This document shows, piece by piece, positions 36,362 through 45,565 of a stretch of 64,000 bases of DNA; the stretch's first letter is position 1, and every line of letters begins with the position of its first letter. Source of the DNA: Leptospira kemamanensis. GTDB taxonomy: Bacteria; Spirochaetota; Leptospiria; Leptospirales; Leptospiraceae. A program made the position numbers and the translations under genes. The notes under the pieces are model-generated. The model ran no database searches, had not been told where the DNA came from, and saw only the letters and a list, made by a program, of their open reading frames with translations. Location: NCBI RefSeq assembly GCF_004769665.1, contig NZ_RQGG01000009.1, forward strand, positions 1 through 64,000, read 5' to 3'.

Positions 36362-37653
36362 ACCCTATTATTAGTTTTTTCCAATGGTTAACTCCTCGTT
36401 TCCACCTCCTAGATGACCTAGACAAACCAGGTACGATCGAATCCATCCAAAAAGGTGCGGAACTCGTTGGTTCCAATCTTTGGACTCTCATCTTTGCCAT
36501 CCTCATTGCAAGCATTGGTCTCAATGTCAATTCCACTGCTGTCATCATTGGAGCCATGCTCATCTCACCACTCATGGGACCTATCGTGGGAATTGGATTT
36601 GCGGCAGCGACCAATGACTTCAACCAATTGAAACGGTTTTTACGAACCCTTACCATTGCGACGATTGTAAGTGTGACCACTTCTTTTATTTATTTTTCCT
36701 TATCACCGATTAGCGAAGCACAGTCGGAACTCTTAGCACGCACAACACCTACCATTTATGATGCCCTCATTGCCCTTTTTGGTGGTGCTACTGGAATCAT
36801 TGCCAACACAAGAAAAGAAAAAGGAACTGCCATTGCAGGTGTTGCCATTGCGACTGCCCTCATGCCACCACTTTGTACAGCAGGGTTTGGGCTTTCCCAA
36901 GGCAATTGGCAGTATTTTTTTGGTGCCATTTATTTGTATTTGATTAACTCCATTTTTATCGCCATTGCCACCTTCATCTTTGTGCGTTATATGGAGTTTC
37001 CAAAAGTAGATTGGGGTTTGTACAAAGAAAAAGAAGCCAAGGTAAAACTGTATTTAGCGATTTTTTCTTTTATTGTGATCATACCATCGATCTTCACTGC
37101 CTATCAAATTGTTCGATCTTCCTTTTTCAAAGGGAAAGCAGAAGAGTTCATCCGAAAAGAAATCATCACAGATGGGCGTAGGGTTTTAGAAAAGAACATT
37201 GTGTACGGAAGAACACCAAAAGTGGAAATCACACTTCTCGGAACCAAAATTGATCCAACACAAGAAGAAGAGATCAAAAACAAACTGAAATACTATTCTA
37301 TGGAAGGAACAGAACTTGTGTTACACCAAGACCTTTCCACAACCGGATTGGATAAATTAAAATTTGAAATCCTATCAGAGATTTACCAAAACCAAATGGA
37401 TTTAGGAAAACTCAATACGGAAACGATTGCAAAAGAATTACGGATTTTTTTCCCAAACCTGGTCTCTGCGAGTTTTGCCAAAACCAAAAAGTTTGATATG
37501 AGTGAAAATCTCTACCGAGATACTAATTTATTTGATTCCGAATGGAAAAAACTTCCAACCAAAGACGAACTTGAAAAACTAGAAGCTTATATCCAATTGC
37601 GTTCTGGGGAAAAAGAAATCGAACTCATCACAAGGCTTGCCAAGGAACGATAA
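36346..37653 (+). CDS. DUF389 membrane protein
   Basis: This belongs to the DUF389 (TIGR00341) family of unknown function. Residues about 45-270 contain six or so membrane segments, with the family block NSTAVIIGAMLISPLMGPIVGIG and a later AGVAIATALMPPLCTAGFGL. The C-terminal half (about 270-435) is soluble and charged. The start must be the ATG at 36346 because a TAG precedes it in frame at 36340. It has no clear ribosome site and lies inside a strong hairpin. It follows patD by 43 bases, so it may be read through from the polyamine operon. Confidence 0.88.
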   Translation: MASKEYPIISFFQWLTPRFHLLDDLDKPGTIESIQKGAELVGSNLWTLIFAILIASIGLNVNSTAVIIGAMLISPLMGPIVGIGFAAATNDFNQLKRFLRTLTIATIVSVTTSFIYFSLSPISEAQSELLARTTPTIYDALIALFGGATGIIANTRKEKGTAIAGVAIATALMPPLCTAGFGLSQGNWQYFFGAIYLYLINSIFIAIATFIFVRYMEFPKVDWGLYKEKEAKVKLYLAIFSFIVIIPSIFTAYQIVRSSFFKGKAEEFIRKEIITDGRRVLEKNIVYGRTPKVEITLLGTKIDPTQEEEIKNKLKYYSMEGTELVLHQDLSTTGLDKLKFEILSEIYQNQMDLGKLNTETIAKELRIFFPNLVSASFAKTKKFDMSENLYRDTNLFDSEWKKLPTKDELEKLEAYIQLRSGEKEIELITRLAKER

Positions 37654-37740
37654 AAATCATCGATGTTGGCACGGGAATGGATTTTACCAATCGATTGGCA
37701 ACATAACCAGGATTAAACGAATGGTTCAAAACAGATTTTT

Positions 37741-38388
37741 TTAGGTAAGAGAAGCTTGTTTTAAAAATTCTTTGAATGTATCAATTTCTTTGGTGAAAAA
37801 AACAGGTTTTGGGGATTTCTGATCTTTTAACAAAAACACGATCCCTTGGTTGTGCAAAACCACTTGGTCAAGTTCGTCGGGAGTGTAGGTGTAAGTGACA
37901 TTCCCTGAGTGGAACAAAAACCTACCATTTTCTTCCCGCAGATTCCCACTTCCCACACGTTTGAAATTGCGTAACCCATCTTCCATGAGATCCAAATCTC
38001 CCGATCCTTCACCAAACGGTAGTTTTCCGGAATGATCTAAATACAAAGTGCCATCAATAGCAAAATTGCTTTCTTTGGGAGGAAGTGGTTCCGATTCCAA
38101 ATTCCCTGATTCACTTGGGCGGAGGACTTCCGACTTTTGCACAACAGAAGGAGTGGGTTCTTCGGGATAGGTATAGGAGAGATGACGGTCATCCGGGATG
38201 GAACGTTCTCTGCGAATTCTTTCGTCCAGTTGGGGCGAAACAGGCGGTGTTTGAGGCATCCGAAACTGCCCTTGGGTTTGCGGTTTTCGGGACTGGTATG
38301 CAGTTTGTTTTGGTTTCCCAGGAGACAGCGCAACATAAATAAAGCACAGAACTCCCACGAGGATCATTGCGAATGCGGCAAACAACAT
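37741..38388 (-). CDS. Single-pass membrane protein of unknown function
   Basis: I do not recognise a family. Residues 2-22 form one membrane segment, followed by a Pro/Gln/Ser-rich linker (about 25-110). A folded domain of about 100 residues follows, with alternating strands from NFAIDGTLYLDHSGKLPFG to the C-terminus. The domain may be a small beta-rich sensor or binding module facing either side. It is divergent from the SurA-like gene with 85 bases between. That gap holds a short CCCTTG/CAAGGG inverted repeat at 38420-38448. Confidence 0.65.
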   Translation of the reverse strand: MLFAAFAMILVGVLCFIYVALSPGKPKQTAYQSRKPQTQGQFRMPQTPPVSPQLDERIRRERSIPDDRHLSYTYPEEPTPSVVQKSEVLRPSESGNLESEPLPPKESNFAIDGTLYLDHSGKLPFGEGSGDLDLMEDGLRNFKRVGSGNLREENGRFLFHSGNVTYTYTPDELDQVVLHNQGIVFLLKDQKSPKPVFFTKEIDTFKEFLKQASLT

Positions 38389-38473
38389 ACTACCTATATT
38401 ATCTGGACAAAGTACAAATCCCTTGATTACATTTTTTCTTTACAAGGGGTTTAGAAACGGAAACCTTTCCTTT

Positions 38474-39715
38474 ATGTTCGAAGATGAACCCTCTACCCTC
38501 AAAGAAAAAATTTATCGTACCATCATTGCTCTCTTTTTATTCATATTGGTAGGAACCTTAATCATTACCTTTTTACCTGGGGATGCAGAACAAAGCCTCA
38601 TGGGAGCCATTACAGGTCAAAATTCCACAAAAGCAGGTTCTGTGGCAGGAAGAAGTATCCCTGTTGACTATTTCAATGCGGCAAAACGGGACTGTTATTA
38701 CGCTTACCAACAATATGGACGAGATGCGGCCCAAAACCCAGAACTTCTGAATTCCTGCGCGTATTCTTCTGTCCGTGAGTTGTACATCGCAAACGACATT
38801 GCGGAGTCTGTGGGCTTCCAAGTCTCTGAGATCAGCATCAAACGGGAAATGTCCAAACAAGCCCGCGAAATTCACAAAGAATCGGTGAGCCAAGCAGGTT
38901 ACGGCGAAGAAGACTCTCGCTCTCTCACTGAAATTTACCAACAAATTTACCGATCGGCTCCTATGAATTACCGAATCGATTCGGCAACTCGGTATTCTTT
39001 ATTTCCTAACTTTTTGGAACAACCTCTCACTCCAACAGAAAACGAAGCAGAATTGGAAAGTGAAGCCAAACGTGCCAAAATCTCCTTCCGATTGGTTGCG
39101 ATTTCAGAAGTAAACTTACTCAATGCTGTAGAAGCTAAAATCAATATCTCAGACGCAGAATTACAGAAAGAATACGAAAAAGAAAAACAAGAAGGCACTC
39201 TCTCCAAAGACCCAAGCGGAAATTTTGTGAGTTTCGAAGTGAGAAAACCACTTCTTCTTTCCAAACTCAAGTTTGACCGCAAACGAAAAGAAGCGGAAGT
39301 TTGGAAAGGTCGTATCAGTCAAAAAATTTCAGAACCAAACGCGCTGGATGCCATTGCGAAAGAATCAGGACAAACCATTGAAACAGTTTCTGGAGTTTCT
39401 TTATCAGATTTAAAACTTGTGACTTCCAATAAAGGGAATAGTTACCGATTGGCAAATTCGAGCAAGTTTTGGGAAGCATTGGCAAACGACCCGTTTAGCA
39501 AAAAAACAGTGGTTGGACCCTTCTCTGATAATGACAAACAAGTCTATGTGGAATTTGGGGATTTAACTTACGGACAACCCACAACTTCCAAACCACAAGA
39601 CCAAGCTGCAGATTTTTTGAAACAAAGGCAACTTTACAGCTTTTTTCTTGAAATAAACCAGTCCTTAGCAGCAGAATACAACGTAGAGAAAAAAGGCCTT
39701 CTCTCTTTAGAATAA
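38474..39715 (+). CDS. SurA/PpiD-like membrane-anchored protein lacking a PPIase domain
   Basis: The protein is 413 residues from the ATG at 38474; the frame opens earlier at 38423 without a family-like N-terminus. One membrane segment at about 18-36 is preceded by a charged cytoplasmic tail, as in PpiD. The rest is helical and charged, with a SurA_N/PpiD-like pattern (AGSVAGRSIPVDYFNAAKRD, then SSVRELYIANDIAESVGFQV and ISIKREMSKQAREI). I see no parvulin catalytic domain. It may be a periplasmic chaperone. It overlaps cheX by one base (TAATG). Confidence 0.65.
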   Translation: MFEDEPSTLKEKIYRTIIALFLFILVGTLIITFLPGDAEQSLMGAITGQNSTKAGSVAGRSIPVDYFNAAKRDCYYAYQQYGRDAAQNPELLNSCAYSSVRELYIANDIAESVGFQVSEISIKREMSKQAREIHKESVSQAGYGEEDSRSLTEIYQQIYRSAPMNYRIDSATRYSLFPNFLEQPLTPTENEAELESEAKRAKISFRLVAISEVNLLNAVEAKINISDAELQKEYEKEKQEGTLSKDPSGNFVSFEVRKPLLLSKLKFDRKRKEAEVWKGRISQKISEPNALDAIAKESGQTIETVSGVSLSDLKLVTSNKGNSYRLANSSKFWEALANDPFSKKTVVGPFSDNDKQVYVEFGDLTYGQPTTSKPQDQAADFLKQRQLYSFFLEINQSLAAEYNVEKKGLLSLE

Positions 39716-40179
39716 TGCAAATCAAAGCCGACTTCATCAACCCATTCCTGGAAGCAGCCACCATCGTTTTCCGCGATGTTTTACAACAGGATCTGATCCG
39801 AGGGAAAATTGGGATCAAAGATTCCCCTGCTCCAAGCCACGAAATTGCGATTGTGATTGGAGTGGTTGGTTCTTTCAGTGGAGAAGTCGTATACAGCATG
39901 AATTACGATGCTGCTTATAAAATCTCACGAAAACTAGTGCCTGGTTTGTCGGATGAAGATGTAAAAAACGAATACAAAGATATCTTAGGTGAGATCGCCA
40001 ACATGACTACCGGTAATGCGATGAATATTTTTACATCAGCAGGTCAGTCGGTGGAGATCACCACACCGAATATCCAAGAAACACAAAGCACCTCGGTTCG
40101 TTTCAATAAAAAACCAACTCTTTCCATCAACTTATACTCTAAGTTTGGTAGAATCGAAGTAAACGTCGCCATCGCTTGA
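39715..40179 (+). CDS. cheX: CheX-like chemotaxis phosphatase
   Basis: CheX-family proteins remove phosphate from CheY. The 154 residues have the typical beta-alpha fold. The catalytic ExxN motif lies in DILGEIANMTTGNA (about residues 90-103). The start overlaps the stop of the SurA-like gene by TAATG, so translation is coupled although no functional link is obvious. It is not near cheA or cheY in this window. It could act on CheY or on another receiver protein. Confidence 0.85.
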   Translation: MQIKADFINPFLEAATIVFRDVLQQDLIRGKIGIKDSPAPSHEIAIVIGVVGSFSGEVVYSMNYDAAYKISRKLVPGLSDEDVKNEYKDILGEIANMTTGNAMNIFTSAGQSVEITTPNIQETQSTSVRFNKKPTLSINLYSKFGRIEVNVAIA

Positions 40180-40262
40180 TGGCATTCGTTTTCTTTAGAA
40201 CCAAAGTTTACGAAACAAATTCGACTACTTTTACGAATTAAATTCAGTAATCGATTTTTGAT

Positions 40263-41288
40263 TTAAATCGCAGATCCAAGAACACGTAGGCGTTCTTTTG
40301 TTTCCTTACGAAAATCGAGTCCTGGTTTTGGATTTTTTCCTTCCACTCCATTTAAATAGAGTTGGTAGTATTTGAGAGAACGTTCTAAGTCTCTTTCCTC
40401 CCAACTACTTTCATAAATTTTTCCTAAATAATAATGGGAAGGTAAAAACTCTTCCGACTCTTTAAAGTTTTTGATCACATTCACCAAGTGGTGTGCCGCG
40501 GACCTGTATTCTTTTTTCCGTATGAGTAGGATTGCCATCGCATAATGCGACCTAGGTGTGAGTTCAGGATGTTTTGGGAACTCAGTCACTAATTTCAAAT
40601 ACTCTCTGTAAGCTTTTTCTTCTGATTCAGGATTTCCAATTCGATCCAATGATCTTGCCAGTTCAAACTGCGATTTGATTTTTAAATCTGGATCTTCCTG
40701 TTTTTCAACAAGACTAGATGATTCTTTCTCTTTTCCATCCAATCCATACAAATTCGTATTTTCTACTCGCGAAAATTTAGCCGCTTCCCCTTCTTTTGAG
40801 TAAGAATCAGCGAACTCTTGTTCTGCTGATTTCTTTTGGTCCCGAGATAGGTAAGCTTTTCCTTTTTGAAAGGAAGCTTTGGAAGGATCGATCACTTCTT
40901 TCTTTTTTTTCTTTTTAGAATCTGATTTAGAGCCAGAAGAAAGGGAATCAGATTTTGGAATCCCAATGGTTACTTTGTCTCCATCTTTAGGGTTTTGTGA
41001 CTCCACTAGAGTTGGGTTCGAAGTAAGATTTGGATTTCCTTGTGATGGAGAAACGGAAGAAAGCTCTGCCTCTTTTGATTTTGGACTTAGAGTTGGATTT
41101 TCCTTGGATTCAGATCCAGGGTCTGAGGTTTCACTCGTTTCTTTCCAAGTTTCTGGAAAAGGCAAAAAGATTTCTTTTGATTCAGCACCTAACGCAGATA
41201 TGAAACATACCAAAATAGTAAAACCGATGACTCTTGTAAAAAAATATCGTTTCCCAAAACCAAAAAATCGCAAAAGATCCAATCTCAT
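40263..41288 (-). CDS. Secreted TPR-repeat protein
   Basis: Residues about 18-36 are a signal or signal-anchor after a positive head. Residues about 40-145 are low-complexity (Ser, Pro, Lys), with a run of six lysines near 130. Residues about 150-335 contain tetratricopeptide-like helices: a KGKAYLSRDQKKSAEQEFAD unit, AREYLKLVTEFPKHPEL-like units and LPSHYYLGKIYESSWEERD. It probably scaffolds a periplasmic or outer-membrane complex like YbgF/CpoB-type proteins. It overlaps the preceding gene by ATGA and ends the OmpA operon. Confidence 0.8.
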   Translation of the reverse strand: MRLDLLRFFGFGKRYFFTRVIGFTILVCFISALGAESKEIFLPFPETWKETSETSDPGSESKENPTLSPKSKEAELSSVSPSQGNPNLTSNPTLVESQNPKDGDKVTIGIPKSDSLSSGSKSDSKKKKKKEVIDPSKASFQKGKAYLSRDQKKSAEQEFADSYSKEGEAAKFSRVENTNLYGLDGKEKESSSLVEKQEDPDLKIKSQFELARSLDRIGNPESEEKAYREYLKLVTEFPKHPELTPRSHYAMAILLIRKKEYRSAAHHLVNVIKNFKESEEFLPSHYYLGKIYESSWEERDLERSLKYYQLYLNGVEGKNPKPGLDFRKETKERLRVLGSAI

Positions 41289-42013
41289 CGCTCTGCTTTC
41301 GGGATCCGCTCTAAACTTCTAGGTTGATTCACACCGTCTTTGGATTCAGGTGGTTTGGGAAGTTTTAAGGTTTCCAAATTTTTTTCTTCGTTTTTTTCCT
41401 TCACCTTTTTTTCAAGTTCGGAAACACGAGTTAACATCCTTTGCATTCGAATTTCGTCATTAGATGCGTTTGATGGTTCCACGCCGTCTTTTGGTGAAGC
41501 CGGTTGAATATCAATCGGTGCAGGAATGAGGCCATCACCTGACGGAGTGTAAATGGGAGGAACAGAAGTATCTTCTGCTTTACGATTACGAAAATCATAC
41601 TCTTTTCCCAAAAACTCTTGTTCTTCGGGAATGGTGTCATGCGAGTAACCATTGGATTCCTGTTCACTTAGGAAATCAAATTGCATTCGTCGATTGGATT
41701 CATATCTCAAATCTTCGGGGTCAGACATACGCACATCTTTACGTTTGCGATTGTAATCTCGTTCAATCTCTGTGATAAACAAACTTCGAGTGTCTTGTGC
41801 TAATTGTTGTCCCTGAGGTTTTGCATTTTCCCAACCATGAGACCAACCAATGTAGATGGCCATGATGAGAAAAAACAAAAAGAGTGCGATGGCAATTTTT
41901 TTCAGTAAGTCTTGGACTTGAGGGGGGATTTTATCCACAAGGCCATCGACGGCCCCCATCATTTTTTGTGTGTCTACATTGACTTTGGGTATATTGATAT
42001 TTTTGATATCCAC
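41285..42013 (-). CDS. Single-pass membrane protein with C-terminal coiled coil, unknown function
   Basis: The family is not recognised. Residues about 42-59 form a membrane segment after an N-terminal region that may be cytoplasmic. The rest is polar and Pro/Glu-rich, with a short coiled coil near 190-215 (RMLTRVSELEKKVKEKNEEK). It lies four bases after the OmpA-family gene and overlaps the TPR gene by four bases. That suggests it joins the inner membrane to the envelope proteins of this operon. Confidence 0.7.
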   Translation of the reverse strand: MDIKNINIPKVNVDTQKMMGAVDGLVDKIPPQVQDLLKKIAIALFLFFLIMAIYIGWSHGWENAKPQGQQLAQDTRSLFITEIERDYNRKRKDVRMSDPEDLRYESNRRMQFDFLSEQESNGYSHDTIPEEQEFLGKEYDFRNRKAEDTSVPPIYTPSGDGLIPAPIDIQPASPKDGVEPSNASNDEIRMQRMLTRVSELEKKVKEKNEEKNLETLKLPKPPESKDGVNQPRSLERIPKAER

Positions 42014-42017
42014 GAAT

Positions 42018-43874
42018 TTACTCTTCCAAAATTTTAAAAACTACCCGTCTGTTCACGGCTCGACCTTCTTCTGTTCCATTCTCTGCAATGGGGTTCGTTG
42101 GTCCAAGTCCCACCACAGAAATCCTCGCCTCATCTATTTTATGTTTAGACTTTAAATAAACTGCAACTGAATTTGCACGTTCCAGGGATAACTTTTGGTT
42201 CGCTGCTTTTGTACCAACATTGTCGGTATGGCCTTCGATGAGTACCTTTAAATTTGCAGTTTTCCTAAGAATTCCTGCCAATCTGTCAAGTTCAGGTTCT
42301 GATTCCTTGGCGAACTCCGCGGAACGAAAGGCAAAAAACAAATTGTTCATCACAATTTGGTTTCCCTTCTTCAATTTTGGCAAAACAAGCAAAACGGTTT
42401 TTTCTTTGTCTTCTTTTTCTTTTCCCACCAAATTGAGGTTTTGTGAGACAGGGAGGTAACCTTCTTTTTCCCCATAAAATCCATAATTTTCTTCATATGG
42501 CAAAATGATACTAAACTCACCAGTTGTTGGATCACTGATCGTGGAACCAATGGTTTTTTTCTTCAGTAGGGATTCGTATTGCACAAAGGCAGAAAGGGCC
42601 TTTCCTTCTTCATCCACAACTTTTCCTTTGATCACCACAACAGGTTCTGGTTGAAAGTGTTGGGGAATGGCAGCCATAAAGAGTTCCCCATCTCGTGATA
42701 CATAAGCCCAGTTGCCAACAGCAGGAATACTAAAAAAGTTAACACCTCTTAGGTTAGGGGATAACTCTTGTGGTTCTGACCATGTCGTCCAAGAATCTCC
42801 ATTCCTTCTTGCGATAAAGATAGAAATGCCCTCTTTTCGTCCGGACGAGGAAAAATACAAAGTGCGATCATCTGGAGCAAGAAAAGGAGCCATCTCTTCT
42901 TCACCAGTGTTCAATGTGTTCCCTAAATTGATCCCTTCTTCAAAGATTCCTGATTCATTTTGTAAACTTACATACAAATCCAGTTTGCCGAAATTTTTCC
43001 TTTGTTGTGCAGAATAAATTAAAGTGCGGCCACTCGAAGACAAGGCTGAACCACCAAATACTTGTTGGTTGGGATTGTCTGCTTTTTTATACCAATTATA
43101 AAAACTGGGGAATTGAATTGGGTTTGGAAATGTCCAACCTGTTTCTGTTTTTCGTGTTTTGTAGAGTGGTGCTCGGTTTTGTATTTTTTCCGATCGTTCT
43201 TTGTATTCGTTTTCTAATTTAGTAAGAACCACATGAAACTCTTTGGCATTGGCCGCTTCGCGTGTTGCATTTTGCGACTTTAACATCATTTCTCGTTTGA
43301 GTTGGTCGAGTAATTCTTCTTCTCCAAAATTTCCAAAAACAAAAAGTTCATTTCCACCTGGCAAAGCTGAGATCACCGCTGACGGATAACGATTGTTCAG
43401 TGGTGTAGGCAATTGTTCTCCCGCCATCCAAAATCCGTATTGGTCACGTTTTGAGGCCCAAATCTTTTGTGTGGAACGCCCACCCTCCCGCACAAGGGCC
43501 GTCCAAAACAACACCTTCCCATCGGGTGTACATTGCGGGTTAAACGAAAAGAGCCCTTGCGTTACATATCTCGGAATTTTTTTTAAGGTCCAATCGGGAG
43601 TTTTGCCCGTTTCAAACGGTTCTAATTCATACCGAATAGGAGAACAAACTTCTCCTTGCACATCGCATAACATCCGTATTTTTTTTCCCGTTAGGTAGGC
43701 CAACTCTTCCTGTAAAACGGTGTTTGAGATGCGAAAAACCTGTTTTTCGGTTCGCAGCAAATGGCCGGTATTGATGAGGTCTCCCTCCAAAACATGGATT
43801 CCATTTTTAACACTTTGCGAACTGGTGAGTCCGCTCCCAAAAAGGAAGAGAATGATGAAAAGAATCCGTGCCAT
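42018..43874 (-). CDS. OmpA-family protein with beta-propeller and carboxypeptidase-like domains
   Basis: This is a 618-residue envelope protein with a signal peptide (about 1-20). Residues about 100-380 contain PD40/WD40-like propeller motifs such as TLYFSSSGRKEGISIFIARR and LIYSAQQRKNFGKLDLYVS. Residues about 395-480 resemble a carboxypeptidase regulatory-like beta-sandwich (VVIKGKVVDEEGKALSAFV). Residues about 505-618 are an OmpA C-terminal domain that binds peptidoglycan, with VLIEGHTDNVGTKAANQKLS and the RAVNRRVVFKI end. It starts a three-gene operon and is divergent from the ABC-F gene. Confidence 0.9.
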   Translation of the reverse strand: MARILFIILFLFGSGLTSSQSVKNGIHVLEGDLINTGHLLRTEKQVFRISNTVLQEELAYLTGKKIRMLCDVQGEVCSPIRYELEPFETGKTPDWTLKKIPRYVTQGLFSFNPQCTPDGKVLFWTALVREGGRSTQKIWASKRDQYGFWMAGEQLPTPLNNRYPSAVISALPGGNELFVFGNFGEEELLDQLKREMMLKSQNATREAANAKEFHVVLTKLENEYKERSEKIQNRAPLYKTRKTETGWTFPNPIQFPSFYNWYKKADNPNQQVFGGSALSSSGRTLIYSAQQRKNFGKLDLYVSLQNESGIFEEGINLGNTLNTGEEEMAPFLAPDDRTLYFSSSGRKEGISIFIARRNGDSWTTWSEPQELSPNLRGVNFFSIPAVGNWAYVSRDGELFMAAIPQHFQPEPVVVIKGKVVDEEGKALSAFVQYESLLKKKTIGSTISDPTTGEFSIILPYEENYGFYGEKEGYLPVSQNLNLVGKEKEDKEKTVLLVLPKLKKGNQIVMNNLFFAFRSAEFAKESEPELDRLAGILRKTANLKVLIEGHTDNVGTKAANQKLSLERANSVAVYLKSKHKIDEARISVVGLGPTNPIAENGTEEGRAVNRRVVFKILEE

Positions 43875-43924
43875 ACCATACGAAATGTCGGTTGAAACCT
43901 CCGATTCCCTTAGAAAATTGACCT

Positions 43925-45565
43925 ATGATCCAAGCTAGCGGCATTACAGTCTCCTTCGGGAAAAAACCCCTTTTCGAAAACGTCTCCATCAAGTTCAAAC
44001 CGGAGTGCCGTTATGGGCTGATTGGAGCCAATGGTTCGGGAAAATCGACCTTTATGAAGGTCCTGGCAGGCATTTTGCAGCCCACAGCGGGCTCTGTGGT
44101 CCTCGACAAGGACGTGAAAGTCGGATATTTGAAGCAGGACCACTACGAATACGAAAATGAGACCGTTCTAGGCACGGTTTTACGAGGAAATCCAGAACTT
44201 TGGAGCCTCATGGCGGAACGTGACGCCATTTATGCCAAGGAAGACATGACCGATGAGGAAGGGATCCGCATTTCCGAAATCGAGGAACAATTTGCCGATC
44301 TGGGTGGATACGAGGCAGAATCTGTTGCCGGTGAACTTTTGGAAGGACTTGGAATTCCAACGACGGCTCACAATCGACCTCTCAACTTTTTAACAGGTGG
44401 ATTCAAATTACGAGTTCTCCTTGCCCAGGTGCTCTTTTTAAAACCAGACGTTCTGCTACTCGACGAACCAACAAACCACTTGGATATCAAAACCATTCAC
44501 TGGTTAGAAGAACTTCTCACCAATTATGAAGGTGTGGTCATTGTGATCTCCCACGACCGTCACTTTATCAATTCCGTGGCAACTCACATTGCCGACCTCG
44601 ATTACAATACGATTCGAGTTTTCCCAGGAAACTACGACGACTTTATGATCGCAGCAGAACAATCACGGGAACAACTCGTGAATGAAAGCAAACGGGCAAA
44701 AGAAAAAATTGCCGACTTACAAGAGTTTGTTTCCAGGTTTTCTGCCAACGCAAGTAAATCCAAACAAGCCACTTCACGCCAAAAGATGATCGAAAAAATC
44801 AAATCCGATATGGTAGAAGTAAAACCTTCCTCTAGGGTGGCACCTTACATCCGTTTCAAAGCAAAACGTGTATTAGGAAAAGATGTGTTTGAAGCAGTCA
44901 ATATTTCAAAGTCTTACGATGGAAAACCTGTGATCAAAGACTTTAGTATCTCCATCACCAAAGGGGAAAAAGTAGGAATTGTCGGAACCAACGGTGTTGG
45001 TAAAACCACACTTCTCAAAATGTTATTAAAAAAATTGGAACCAGATTCTGGCCAAGTGAAATGGGGTGACTCTGTAGAAACATCCTTCTTCCCACAAGAC
45101 CATAGAGAAGCAATGGAACCAGATGCAGATACTCTCGTGGAATGGTTACTTCGTAACTCCCCACAAGGAACCGAAGTACAAGAGATTCGTGCCATCCTCG
45201 GAAGAATGTTGTTTTCTGGAGATATGGCAAACAAATCCACAACGGTTTTATCAGGTGGTGAGAAATCTCGTATGATCATCGGCAAAATGATCTTAGCTTG
45301 TGACAATGTCATTGCTCTCGACGAACCAACGAACCACTTAGACTTAGAAACCATTGAAGCACTCAACTTCGCCTTATCTTTGTTTGATGGAACAGTGATC
45401 CTTGTCTCTCACGATAGAGAGTTTATCTCATCTCTTTGTACAAGAATCATCGAAGTGACACCGGAAGGAATCAATGACTTCAAAGGAAATTACGAAGAAT
45501 TTTTGGAACGAGAAGGGAACGATTTTTACAAACGTTTAACTGGTGGAGCAGTCCTTACCACTTAA
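43925..45565 (+). CDS. ybiT: ABC-F family ATPase (YbiT-like)
   Basis: ABC-F proteins bind the ribosomal E site and relieve translational stalls; they lack membrane domains. Two ATPase domains are present: Walker A GANGSGKSTFMK with VLLLDEPTNHLD, and Walker A GTNGVGKTTLLK with VIALDEPTNHLD. The signature in the second half is VLSGGEKSRMIIGKMIL; in the first half it is FLTGGFKLRVLLAQVL. The inter-domain linker is a charged helix pair (about 240-300). The 546 residues and the opening ASGITVSFGKKPLFENVSIKF are closest to YbiT. It converges on the next gene, with overlapping TTAA stops. Confidence 0.92.
   Translation: MIQASGITVSFGKKPLFENVSIKFKPECRYGLIGANGSGKSTFMKVLAGILQPTAGSVVLDKDVKVGYLKQDHYEYENETVLGTVLRGNPELWSLMAERDAIYAKEDMTDEEGIRISEIEEQFADLGGYEAESVAGELLEGLGIPTTAHNRPLNFLTGGFKLRVLLAQVLFLKPDVLLLDEPTNHLDIKTIHWLEELLTNYEGVVIVISHDRHFINSVATHIADLDYNTIRVFPGNYDDFMIAAEQSREQLVNESKRAKEKIADLQEFVSRFSANASKSKQATSRQKMIEKIKSDMVEVKPSSRVAPYIRFKAKRVLGKDVFEAVNISKSYDGKPVIKDFSISITKGEKVGIVGTNGVGKTTLLKMLLKKLEPDSGQVKWGDSVETSFFPQDHREAMEPDADTLVEWLLRNSPQGTEVQEIRAILGRMLFSGDMANKSTTVLSGGEKSRMIIGKMILACDNVIALDEPTNHLDLETIEALNFALSLFDGTVILVSHDREFISSLCTRIIEVTPEGINDFKGNYEEFLEREGNDFYKRLTGGAVLTT

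Noticed and set aside
37687..37698. Palindrome CCAATCGATTGG between two convergent genes
   Set aside because: It is a single 12-base palindrome with no T-run and no second copy seen nearby.
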